DNA of 13,398 bases, taken from NCBI GenBank assembly GCA_031258625.1, contig JAIRMO010000060.1:1-13398 (forward strand). Direction: 5' to 3'. How positions within the stretch are numbered: the first letter of the stretch is position 1; each line of letters begins with the position of its first letter. Shown piece after piece: positions 5,910-11,923 of the stretch. Position numbers and translations under genes: made by a program. Origin of the DNA: Spirochaetaceae bacterium (GTDB lineage: Bacteria; Spirochaetota; Spirochaetia; Treponematales; Breznakiellaceae). Below the pieces are notes generated by a model, which worked only from the letters and a program-made list of their open reading frames with translations, was not told the DNA's origin and made no database searches.

Positions 5910-7517
5910 ATGATTTTGCTTATTCGCAATGGTACGATTGTTGACGGAAGCGGCGATCCCCCCTTCCGGGGGGATGTTTTGGCGGAAGACGGGTTTATCC
6001 GTGAGATCCGGCCGAGTCAAAGCCCCGCCGGCCAAGAACTCCCCCGGGAGCGGGCGGAGGAAACCATAGACGCCGGGGGCAGGATCGTCTGCCCCGGTTT
6101 TGTCGATCTTCACCGTCACTGCGACACGGCGGCCCTGGGGGAGGATTTCGGTCTTATCGAGCTGTCCCAGGGCATTACCTCCTGTTTTGCCGGGAACTGC
6201 GGTATGTCGCCGGTTCCCAACGCGCCTTCATACCGTGAGGCCCTTGAGGGGTATCTGGCCCCTTGTCTGGGCTCTTTTGAACACGAAACCTTTACCACCC
6301 ACCGGGAATACCTGGAGCGGCTGCGCGGGGCGGCGCTGCCTCTTAATATGGGATTCTACGCCGGTATGGGGGCCATCCGTATCGCGGCAAAGGGGTTTTC
6401 CCCCACTCCCTTTACCCGGAAGGAAATGGACGCCGCCCGGGGGCTCCTGGGGGACGCCCTGGACAACGGCGCCTCCGGTCTGTCTATAGGGCTCATGTAT
6501 GTGCCTGAGCTTTACAGCTCCGCCGATGAGATCGCCGCCCTGGCCCAGGTTATGAAGGGGCGGAAGGGCATCCTCTGTACCCACATGCGCTGGGAGACGA
6601 GCCGCCTGGTAGAAGCCGTCAGGGAAGTCATCTCCATTGCCCAAAAGGCCGAAGTCCCCCTGGAGATCAGCCACTTCAAGGCCGCGGGGACGGATGCCTG
6701 GCACGGGGTCCTCCATAGGGCCATCGAGGCCATTGAGGCGGAACGGGCCCGGGGTATGGATGTTACCGTTGATTTTTATCCCTATGACTGCGGTTCTTCC
6801 ACCATGATGCAAATGCTCCCCCCGGGCTACCTGGCCGTGGGGGTAGAAAAAGCTATCGCCGGTCTTAACAAGAGCGAAAATGTGGAGAAGATGCGGAAAC
6901 TCCTCGCCGGAGGGGAGAAAAACTGGGATAATCTTTCCCAAACCATCGGCTGGGACCGGACCATTATCAGTTCCGTAAACCGGGAAGAAAACCGGAAATT
7001 TCTGGGGAAGTCCGTGACGGCCTGCGTCCGGGAGTACGGCTACCGGGACGAGGCGGAAATGGTGGCCCGGCTCATGTACAGCGAGCAGGGCAAGGTAGCC
7101 ATTATTAACCAGAGTATGTCTACAGAAGATATTGATACCATCGCCCGGCTGTCCTACTCGTCCCTCATATCGGACGCCCTCTACGGGGATATGCGGAATC
7201 CCCATCCCCGGCTGTACGGGGCCTTTCCCCGCTTCCTTCGGGATTTTGTCCGGGAACGAAAGGTCCTCGACCTCCCCGCGGCCGTACATAAAATGACCGC
7301 CCAGCCCGCCAAAAGGGTGGGCTTGAACGACCGGGGGCTTTTACGTCCGGGCTGCCGGGCGGATATGCTGATTTTCGATCCAGAAAATTTTAAGGATCAC
7401 GCGGATTACCTGGCCCCCGCCAGGCTGGCAACGGGCCTTGATTACGCTATTATCGGCGGAAAAACCGCCTACCGGGAAGGGAAACTCCTCTGCCGGAACC
7501 GGGGAACCGTCATATAA
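5910..7517 (+). CDS. N-acyl-D-amino-acid deacylase (D-aminoacylase, amidohydrolase superfamily)
   Basis: The 535 residues fit D-aminoacylase in length and motif order. LIRNGTIVDGSG opens the small beta domain. FVDLHRHCD gives the HxH metal pair (H68, H70). AGNCGMSP holds the cysteine (C97) that replaces the usual bridging lysine. CTHMRWE (H225) and ISHFKAAG (H255) are the further metal histidines. LISDALYGD...NPHPRLYGAFPRFL has the catalytic aspartate (D422). KMTAQPAKRVGL and GCRADMLIFDPENF close the beta domain. These enzymes hydrolyse N-acetyl/N-acyl-D-amino acids to the free D-amino acid and carboxylate in the cytosol. The D-preference follows from subfamily membership and the NCG motif, not from tests. 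It is co-directional with the symporter upstream and is followed at once by a C/G-rich hairpin. Related subfamilies act on D-Glu or D-Asp derivatives, so the side-chain specificity is open. Confidence 0.92.
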   Translation: MILLIRNGTIVDGSGDPPFRGDVLAEDGFIREIRPSQSPAGQELPRERAEETIDAGGRIVCPGFVDLHRHCDTAALGEDFGLIELSQGITSCFAGNCGMSPVPNAPSYREALEGYLAPCLGSFEHETFTTHREYLERLRGAALPLNMGFYAGMGAIRIAAKGFSPTPFTRKEMDAARGLLGDALDNGASGLSIGLMYVPELYSSADEIAALAQVMKGRKGILCTHMRWETSRLVEAVREVISIAQKAEVPLEISHFKAAGTDAWHGVLHRAIEAIEAERARGMDVTVDFYPYDCGSSTMMQMLPPGYLAVGVEKAIAGLNKSENVEKMRKLLAGGEKNWDNLSQTIGWDRTIISSVNREENRKFLGKSVTACVREYGYRDEAEMVARLMYSEQGKVAIINQSMSTEDIDTIARLSYSSLISDALYGDMRNPHPRLYGAFPRFLRDFVRERKVLDLPAAVHKMTAQPAKRVGLNDRGLLRPGCRADMLIFDPENFKDHADYLAPARLATGLDYAIIGGKTAYREGKLLCRNRGTVI

Positions 7518-7533
7518 CCCCCATAGGGGGTTT
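7518..7533 (+). terminator. Hairpin immediately after the deacylase gene (possible terminator; also REP-like copy A)
   Basis: CCCCC-ATA-GGGGG followed by TTT starts directly after the stop codon at 7515-7517. The stem is short but all G:C. The U-run is only three, so this is a weak intrinsic terminator at best. The same sequence is the first half of a repeated module. Confidence 0.4.
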
Positions 7534-7550
7534 CCGGCCCCTATAGCGGG
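7518..7550. repeat. REP-like C/G-rich palindromic repeat, copy A
   Basis: The module has the pattern C-run, ATA, G-run, TTT(T), (A/C)GG, CCCC, TATAG, GCGGG, then CGGATT. It closely matches copy B about 60 bases away and copies C and D near 11.6-11.8 kb. Each half can fold as a small hairpin. All four copies lie outside genes. Confidence 0.6.
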
Positions 7551-7576
7551 ACGGATTAAGGAAGACCCGCGCCCTC

Positions 7577-7620
7577 CTCCCATAGGGGGTTTTAGGCCCC
7601 CATAGCGGGGCTGCCCCCGC
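7577..7620. repeat. REP-like C/G-rich palindromic repeat, copy B
   Basis: Reads CTCCC-ATA-GGGGG-TTTT-AGG-CCCCC-ATAG-CGGGG, then CTGCCCCCGC and a run of seven A. It matches copy A almost base for base through the central TTT and CCC blocks, with a different flank after the last G-run. It lies between the deacylase gene and the left end of the RAYT-associated inverted repeat. Confidence 0.6.
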
Positions 7621-7637
7621 AAAAAAAGCCCCCCTTA

Positions 7638-7656
7638 GGCTAAACTTGACCCACAA
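7638..7656 (+). repeat. Left copy of a 19-bp inverted repeat bracketing the RAYT-like gene
   Basis: GGCTAAACTTGACCCACAA at 7638-7656 is an exact reverse complement of 8345-8363. Both copies are flanked on the outside by C/G runs (GCCCCCC on the left, GGGGGGCC on the right). Together they delimit about 726 bp that contain one gene, consistent with the ends of a RAYT-associated element or a mobile unit. Confidence 0.8.
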
Positions 7657-7780
7657 ATTTTTACCCCCGCCGCTGCTCCCCCGCTTCGGATTGTGGTGTT
7701 TTCAGCGGAATTTATTTGAAAACTGAAGTTTTTGATCAACCCAGTAAAGCAAAACGGCTGGTCAAGCCCATATACTTTCC

Positions 7781-8248
7781 ATGAGATCATTACGGGTATT
7801 AAAACACGGGGTGTGGTACGAAATCCGTACCCGTATCAACAACCGGGAACCCCTGTTCCGCCTCCATAAGGCCCTGGCCCTGTTTGCCAAGGTGTTCCGG
7901 GAGACGAAACGCCGGTTTGTCTTCGAGGTCCGCGGGCTGTGTGTGGAGGACGACTGGCTGACGTTTTATATTAAGCCGGCGGACGGGCTGGAACTTCCCG
8001 CAATCATGAAGTGGCTGAAACAGGTGTTTGCCCAGCGGTACAACCGGGCGGAGGGCCGGATCGGGCATATCTGGGGGGACCGGTATGGGTCGCGGATAGT
8101 GGAGGGGCCTCCGGGGGAAGAGCCGGAGGGAGTGAGGGGGGATTCGGACATCAGGGTCAGACCCCGGTTGGGGAAACGGCGCTTCAAACCATTTTTCCCC
8201 TCATATTCCCCCTCCTCCCCGCCCCTGGACCCGGATAAACGGCACTAA
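7781..8248 (+). CDS. RAYT-like (REP-associated Y1 transposase family) protein lacking the HUH motif
   Basis: The 155-residue product follows the Y1_Tnp/RAYT plan. It has a basic start, then GVWYEIRTRINNREPLFR (10-27, where RAYTs have 'GawYHVt.RgnrRe.iF'), a helix with ALFAKVFRETKRRFVFEVRG (33-52), IKPADGLELPAIMKWLKQVF (64-83), QRYNRAEGRIGHIWGDRYGS (85-104, RAYT 'yfNrr..r.GhlWq.Ryks'). The strand that should carry the metal-binding HUH pair reads VEDDWLTFYIKP (55-66), with W59 and T61 where family members have 'NHxHLL'. Strand transfer by the normal mechanism therefore looks impossible. A tyrosine (Y87) remains in the expected helix. The last 45 or so residues are Pro/Gly/Arg-rich, lie over G-rich repeat-like DNA and are probably not domain sequence. 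No strong ribosome binding site precedes the ATG. It could be a DNA-binding relic or a re-purposed protein. Confidence 0.7.
   Translation: MRSLRVLKHGVWYEIRTRINNREPLFRLHKALALFAKVFRETKRRFVFEVRGLCVEDDWLTFYIKPADGLELPAIMKWLKQVFAQRYNRAEGRIGHIWGDRYGSRIVEGPPGEEPEGVRGDSDIRVRPRLGKRRFKPFFPSYSPSSPPLDPDKRH
8154..8165 (+). repeat. GGGTCAGACCCC palindromic 12-mer, copy 1
   Basis: GGGTC-A-GACCC is a perfect 5-bp dyad. The 12-mer recurs at 11736-11747 on the same strand and at 8400-8411 on the opposite strand. This copy lies in the low-complexity 3' end of the RAYT-like frame. Confidence 0.6.
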
Positions 8249-8344
8249 TCCGCCCCAGATTCCGAATCGGCGTCCCTGTCCTCCCCAAACCGAAAACTTC
8301 TCGGGGAAAGATCCGTCCTGAAACGGGTATTTTATAGATCTGAA

Positions 8345-8363
8345 TTGTGGGTCAAGTTTAGCC
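8345..8363 (-). repeat. Right copy of the 19-bp inverted repeat bracketing the RAYT-like gene
   Basis: TTGTGGGTCAAGTTTAGCC is the exact reverse complement of 7638-7656. It lies 96 nt after the stop of the RAYT-like gene and is followed by a C/G-rich stretch on the outside. Confidence 0.8.
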
Positions 8364-8526
8364 CCAGAGGGGGGCCTTGTTCCCCAAGTAAACGCCTATG
8401 GGGTCTGACCCCAAAGCCCCCTGATTGGGGGGTAGTGGAAGCCCGCAGGGCTGGAACGGAGGGGGGGCGGGCGGCATCCGTGCCTGCCTGCGGGAAAAGG
8501 CGGGGAAACAGCCCCCCCTTCTATGG
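8364..8526. repeat. Cluster of small C/G-rich hairpins between convergent genes
   Basis: This gene-free stretch between the RAYT-like gene (+) and the TagA-like gene (-) contains three dyads in a row: GGGGTC-T-GACCCC (8400-8412), CCCCC-TGATT-GGGGG (8417-8431) and AGCCC-GCA-GGGCT (8440-8452). The first is the reverse-strand copy of the 12-mer found at 8154 and 11736. Any of these could serve as a bidirectional terminator for the convergent genes, but no T-tract follows. The rest of 8249-8526 shows no gene. Confidence 0.5.
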
Positions 8527-9285
8527 CTATTTTACCCGCTTAAACAAACGGTATGCCACCAGGAGCATCTTGTAATAAAAATAGAGGAAAATTCTGAAAA
8601 ACCGCAGGGGATTCTGAAAACAATACCCGATCCCCTCAAGGCCCCGGTCAAAAACCGCGCGGGAGGGGCGTTGTTTCCGCTCCGCAAACACGTCGAAGAG
8701 ATCGCTGCACCATAAGCGCAGGCCGGAATTGAGCATGGTGTTGTTCCGGGCAATCCACCGCTCCTCGCCGTGAACCCCCTTGCCCGCCAGGAGCAGGGAG
8801 GGGGACGCCTTCCGTATGGCCTGCAGCAGGGTTCCCTCCTCGTTCCGCTTAAAAGAACCCCGATAGCGGCCGACCACCCGCAGTTGGGGGAAGGTCTGGC
8901 GGATGTTTTTTTCAGCTTTGCCCAGGGTCCGCGGCGTCCCCCCCAAAAGGTACAGGGAATGTTCCCGGGCTTCCAGGATGGTCAGGAGGCGGATGACAAA
9001 ATCAAAGGGCATATACCGTACCGGGCTCTTGCCGGTCAAAAACCGGGCCCCCCGGATGAGGCTTTTTGAGATGGGAATGACCAGGGCCGCCCCCAGCACA
9101 AAGGAACGGTATTCCCCGCTTCTGCGGGCCCGGAGCAAGTCCCAAAGGGAAAGCAATACGATATTTTTCCCCTTGCCGGATTTTAGATGGTCATAAATTA
9201 CCTCCGCGATCCGGTCCTCGGGAACTATGTCCAGGGGGACCCGTAACAGCTTGATCCGCTCTATGGGTTTGATTTCAGCATCCAC
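8527..9285 (-). CDS. Divergent WecG/TagA/CpsF-family glycosyltransferase-like protein
   Basis: The 252 residues resemble the WecG/TagA/CpsF family, which adds N-acetylmannosamine-type sugars to lipid-linked carriers at the inner membrane face. Recognisable parts are IKLLRVPLDIV (11-21), SLYLLGGTPRTLGKAEKNI (110-128), FPQLRVVGRYRGSF (132-145), SPSLLLAGKGVHGEERWIAR (161-180), DLFDVFAERKQRPSRAVFDRGLEGI (195-219) and a C-terminal basic/hydrophobic region (about 225-252) likely to touch the membrane. Residues that are catalytic in TagA are changed: the 'TxN' loop reads SLW (46-48), the 'DGxG' loop reads IPISKS (70-75), and the 'QE' pair reads EE (174-175). Activity is thus uncertain. The ATG at 9285 overlaps the end of rsmE by 25 nt, with GGAGAG about 10 nt upstream, so it is the last gene of the ctpA-rsmE operon. 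Confidence 0.75.
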   Translation of the reverse strand: MDAEIKPIERIKLLRVPLDIVPEDRIAEVIYDHLKSGKGKNIVLLSLWDLLRARRSGEYRSFVLGAALVIPISKSLIRGARFLTGKSPVRYMPFDFVIRLLTILEAREHSLYLLGGTPRTLGKAEKNIRQTFPQLRVVGRYRGSFKRNEEGTLLQAIRKASPSLLLAGKGVHGEERWIARNNTMLNSGLRLWCSDLFDVFAERKQRPSRAVFDRGLEGIGYCFQNPLRFFRIFLYFYYKMLLVAYRLFKRVK

Positions 9286-10040
9286 GAGGCTCTCTCCAAA
9301 AGAATGATACGTACCGCGGCCGCGGCGTACAGGGCTGCGGTTTCGACCCTGAAAATAGTATTTCCGATAACCATGGGCTTAAACCCATGGGCAAGAAACC
9401 GGGCGGCCTCCCCGGAAGAAAATCCCCCTTCGGGGCCCACCGCCAGGACCACCAATTCGGGGTCCGTACTCAGGTACCCGTGGAGGGTTCCCTCCCCAAG
9501 GGGGGCCTGGTGAAGGAGTAGCCCCAGGGTGCGGGGGTACTGATCCCGAAGGCCCTGCCAATACGCCCAAAGGGCCTCTTCCGTACAAGGCGAGCGAACC
9601 GTCGTGGGAACGGCGGAACCGCTTTGCTGCCGGGCCTCTTTGAGGATCCGCTGCCAGCGTTCCCGCTTTTCATCCCCCGCCGCCCCTATCCGGGGGACGG
9701 CAAATTCCGAACAAAAGGGAACCACCTCCCGCACCCCCCCCTCGGCGGCCTGCCGGAGGATGAGGTCCATCTTGGACCCCTTGGGCAGGGCCTGAAAAAG
9801 CACGAGGGACGGCCCCGGAAACTCCCGCGGGGATTCGGGCGGTTCCAGGCACACCCCGGTGAGGCGGCCCTTTTCCACGGAACACACCCGGACCAGGACC
9901 GCTTCCCCCGAAGGAAGCCGGGCGTTAAAAGAAGCCCCCGGGGAAAAACGCCGGACATTCACCAGATAATGGTAATCCTCACCGGACAAACGGATCCTTC
10001 CCCGCTTATCCGGCGGGGAAGGCAGGATAAACTGCTTCAT
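9261..10040 (-). CDS. rsmE: 16S rRNA (uracil(1498)-N3)-methyltransferase RsmE
   Basis: The protein (259 residues from this start) has the RsmE plan: an N-terminal PUA-like domain with FILPSPPDKRGRIRLSGEDYHYLVNVRR (read in pieces), then a SPOUT methyltransferase domain. The knot is marked by GPEGGFSSGEA (202-212) and FRVETAALYAAAAV (230-243), the AdoMet-binding loops, and QALPKGSKMDLILRQAAEGGV matches the family helix after the PUA domain. RsmE methylates N3 of U1498 in 16S rRNA of the 30S subunit. I chose ATG 10040 because family proteins begin close to the first beta strand. A GTG at 10061 overlaps the ctpA stop as GTGA and would add seven residues, so coupled initiation there is possible. 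It lies between ctpA and the TagA-like gene in one leftward operon. Confidence 0.93.
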   Translation of the reverse strand: MKQFILPSPPDKRGRIRLSGEDYHYLVNVRRFSPGASFNARLPSGEAVLVRVCSVEKGRLTGVCLEPPESPREFPGPSLVLFQALPKGSKMDLILRQAAEGGVREVVPFCSEFAVPRIGAAGDEKRERWQRILKEARQQSGSAVPTTVRSPCTEEALWAYWQGLRDQYPRTLGLLLHQAPLGEGTLHGYLSTDPELVVLAVGPEGGFSSGEAARFLAHGFKPMVIGNTIFRVETAALYAAAAVRIILLERASWMLKSNP

Positions 10041-10057
10041 GATCAAAAACACCGGGA

Positions 10058-11545
10058 TCACGAAACCCGGGCATCCTCCATAACCGCCTCCTCCTGAAGG
10101 TCCTTGAGGGTTTTCGTGGTCTGCATCAGCCGGCCGTAATTCCCGTTCCGCAGGATATTCACCGCTTCCTGAAGCTGCACGTCGTATTCCAAATCGTAGA
10201 CCGGCGCTATGACGGTCCGGTTTTGTTCATCCCGCACGAGCCGGCGGAGCAGGGCCATGTCCAGTTGATATTCTTCGTGTAACCCGCGGACAAAGGCGTC
10301 CAGCGCCGCGGGGGCCGCCTGGGGATTATCCCTCACAAAGGCAGGGATCTGGTTTTCCCTGATGAGGGTATTGAGTTTTTCCGCGTCCTCATCGGAAAAT
10401 TCCGGGAACAGTACCTCCCGGTCCGGGGGTATGCCGATTTTATCGATATTCACATCGCTGGGGGTATAATACCGGGCGGTGGTTATCTTAAATCCCGCAT
10501 TTTCCAGGGGGTATACCTGCTGAACCGACCCTTTTCCAAAGGATTTTTCCCCCACCAGGTAGGCCCGGCCCCGGTCTTTTAAGGCCCCCGCCACAATCTC
10601 CGATGCCGAGGCGGACCCCCGGTTGATCAGGGTAACGATGGGCATGGTCAGGGGTATGGCCGTGACCCTCCGGGCGTTAAATACGGCGTTTTCCCCGGCG
10701 ATCCGGGACCGGGTGGAAACCACCACCCCCCCGTCGATGAAAAGATCGCAGACCCCCACCGCGGACTGGAGGAGCCCCCCGTAGTTGTTCCTGAGATCGA
10801 TCACTAAACTCCGGGCGTTTTCTTTCTTGAAATGCTCCAGAGCCTCCCGGGTCCGATCCACGGTCATGGGGGTAAAGGTGATGATCCGTACATAACCGAT
10901 ATCCCCAATCATGGCGTATTTTACCGTGGGTACTTCAATGACCGCCCTGACCAGGGTTACGGGGAATTCGAGTTTCTCCCCCCGGCGGATGACCAGGTTG
11001 ACCGCTACCCCCGGAGCGCCCCGGAGCCGGGCGAGGACTTCGTCCATGGTCAATACATCGGTAAATTCATCGTTGATTTTAATGATGAGGTCCCCGGGGC
11101 TTATTCCGGACCGCCACCCCGGGGTATCCTCAATGGGGGAGGCCACTTCCACATAGGGAGGTTTTCCTCCGGCTTCCCCCCCCACGGGTTTGGATATGTA
11201 AAGCCCCACCCCGCCAAAACTCCCCTGGGTGGTTTCGCTCAGGCTGGACATTTCCTTTTCCGGGAGAAAGGAGGAATAGGGGTCCCCCAGGGCGTTAAAC
11301 ATACCGGACATGGCCCCCTCAAAAAGCACCTGGGGATCCACCTCTTCCACATAATGCCGCTCAATAAAGTCAAAAACATTCTGAATTATCGACGCATACC
11401 GGCGGACGCCTTGATCCCGTTCCTGGGCTTCCGCATTGGGTACCGACGCAAGCACAAAAATCATACAAAAGCTTAAGGTGGAAATCAGCCAAAGTAACGA
11501 AAGGGGAGACTTCCCCTTGGGATGACGAGCCATTATTTCTTTCAT
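10058..11545 (-). CDS. ctpA: C-terminal processing protease CtpA/Prc (peptidase S41)
   Basis: The 495-residue precursor starts with a basic region and a hydrophobic signal (about 14-36, SLLWLISTLSFCMIFVLASV) ending at PNAEA-QE, so cleavage after A40 is likely and the enzyme acts in the periplasm. A helical segment with HYVEEVDPQVLFEGAMSGM follows, then a PDZ domain (about 108-190, GGVGLYI...GWRSGISPGDLIIKIND), then the S41 core. The catalytic serine is S313 in NRGSASASEI, the lysine is K338 in EKSFGKGSVQ, and Q342 completes the site. FVRDNPQ... onward is a long C-terminal extension (about 400-495) with charged helices that may bind partners. CtpA proteases trim or degrade envelope proteins. 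The ATG at 11533 (MARHPKG) is an alternative start. It heads the ctpA-rsmE-tagA-like operon. Confidence 0.95.
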   Translation of the reverse strand: MKEIMARHPKGKSPLSLLWLISTLSFCMIFVLASVPNAEAQERDQGVRRYASIIQNVFDFIERHYVEEVDPQVLFEGAMSGMFNALGDPYSSFLPEKEMSSLSETTQGSFGGVGLYISKPVGGEAGGKPPYVEVASPIEDTPGWRSGISPGDLIIKINDEFTDVLTMDEVLARLRGAPGVAVNLVIRRGEKLEFPVTLVRAVIEVPTVKYAMIGDIGYVRIITFTPMTVDRTREALEHFKKENARSLVIDLRNNYGGLLQSAVGVCDLFIDGGVVVSTRSRIAGENAVFNARRVTAIPLTMPIVTLINRGSASASEIVAGALKDRGRAYLVGEKSFGKGSVQQVYPLENAGFKITTARYYTPSDVNIDKIGIPPDREVLFPEFSDEDAEKLNTLIRENQIPAFVRDNPQAAPAALDAFVRGLHEEYQLDMALLRRLVRDEQNRTVIAPVYDLEYDVQLQEAVNILRNGNYGRLMQTTKTLKDLQEEAVMEDARVS

Positions 11546-11551
11546 GATTCT

Positions 11552-11579
11552 ATTGTAGAGGAGTGTACGGATTTGTCAA
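11552..11579 (-). promoter_or_regulatory. Sigma-70-type promoter of the ctpA operon
   Basis: On the minus strand TTGACA (11579-11574) and TACAAT (11557-11552) are separated by 16 bp, a perfect -35 and a five-of-six -10. The expected transcription start, about seven bases after the -10, falls on or next to the A of the ATG at 11545. The mRNA would thus be leaderless from that ATG or have a leader of about 12 nt before the ATG at 11533. REP-like copy C abuts the upstream side. Confidence 0.75.
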
Positions 11580-11591
11580 TGCGCTCCCCCG

Positions 11592-11630
11592 CCCCCATAA
11601 GGGGTTTTAGGTCCCTGGGGGGCGGATTCC
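11592..11630. repeat. REP-like C/G-rich palindromic repeat, copy C
   Basis: Reads CCCCC-ATAA-GGGG-TTTT-AGG-TCCC-TGGGGGG-CGGATTCC. It shares the C-run/ATA/G-run/TTTT/AGG order with copies A and B, and the GGGGGGC(G/A)GATTCC end with copy D. It lies just upstream of the ctpA promoter. Confidence 0.6.
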
Positions 11631-11717
11631 TGGGAATGAACCGCGCCCGCCTTCGCCAGCCCACAGAGGGAGGGCTTGTATAAAGATACGCAAAGGGGCG
11701 GATACTGGAGGCATTCC

Positions 11718-11764
11718 TGCATAAACATACGGAAAGGGTCAGACCCCAACCGTATATTCATGCA
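11718..11764. repeat. 47-nt symmetric interrupted palindrome containing GGGTCAGACCC
   Basis: TGCAT-aaac-ATACGG-aaa-GGGTC-a-GACCC-caa-CCGTAT-attc-ATGCA is symmetric about 11741: 5-, 6- and 5-bp paired blocks separated by 4x4 and 3x3 internal loops. Its core is the 12-mer also found at 8154 and 8400. It could be a folded RNA element, a paired protein-binding site or a repeat unit. The symmetric loops speak against chance. Confidence 0.55.
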
Positions 11765-11783
11765 CCCCCACCCAAGGGGTTGA

Positions 11784-11823
11784 CCCCCTCCAGTGGGTTT
11801 TATGCCCCTGGGGGGCAGATTCC
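11784..11823. repeat. REP-like C/G-rich palindromic repeat, copy D
   Basis: Reads CCCCC-TCCAGTGGG-TTTT-ATG-CCCC-TGGGGGG-CAGATTCC, the most divergent copy. The TTTT, CCCCTGGGGGG and GATTCC blocks match copy C in order and spacing. Confidence 0.5.
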
Positions 11824-11853
11824 TTTGAAATCGGACGGCTGAACGCCGGCGGG

Positions 11854-11907
11854 GAATCACTCAGAGCCGGTTCGGAATTACTCCGGGAGGTCCCAGAATT
11901 ACTCCGG
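11854..11907. repeat. Three tandem sites with 21-bp period (GAATTACTCCGG)
   Basis: GAATTACTCCGG occurs exactly at 11875-11886 and 11896-11907. A degenerate form, GAATCACTC, occurs at 11854, again 21 bases earlier. A period of two helical turns suggests side-by-side protein binding, as at the ends of some transposons, or an ancient tandem duplication. Confidence 0.5.
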
Positions 11908-11923
11908 CGCTTCCAGGGGGCAA

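Larger units (their letters stand above)
7638..8363. mobile_element. Candidate RAYT-containing element bounded by 19-bp inverted repeats
   Basis: The interval is closed by perfect 19-bp inverted repeats and holds a single transposase-like gene (7781-8248). The 143-base leader before the gene contains GTTTTCA-N12-TGAAAAC (7698-7704/7717-7723), and the 96 bases after the gene contain GATTC-C-GAATC (8258-8268). RAYT genes in other bacteria are commonly flanked by REP palindromes in inverted orientation, which this resembles. I saw no clear target-site duplication outside the repeats. The boundaries are therefore the repeats themselves, and mobility is inferred. Confidence 0.5.

Noticed and set aside
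6228..7289. Long minus-strand frame opposite the deacylase gene
   Set aside because: The product is compositionally odd and lacks family features, while the plus strand encodes a complete amidohydrolase with all metal ligands.
7518..7620. CRISPR-like array from the two nearby similar repeats
   Set aside because: Only two copies with a single gap, palindromic and C/G-rich, with no cas genes in the window. A dispersed REP family explains them better.
7628..7640. Possible intrinsic terminator from A7 followed by GCCCCCC near 7621-7634
   Set aside because: The run of A on the plus strand is a T-run only for leftward transcripts, and no gene is read leftward into it from the RAYT region.
11576..11860. 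Minus-strand frame of 94 codons between ctpA and the beta-helix gene
   Set aside because: It runs across two REP-like copies and the 47-nt palindrome and has no ribosome binding site or domain.
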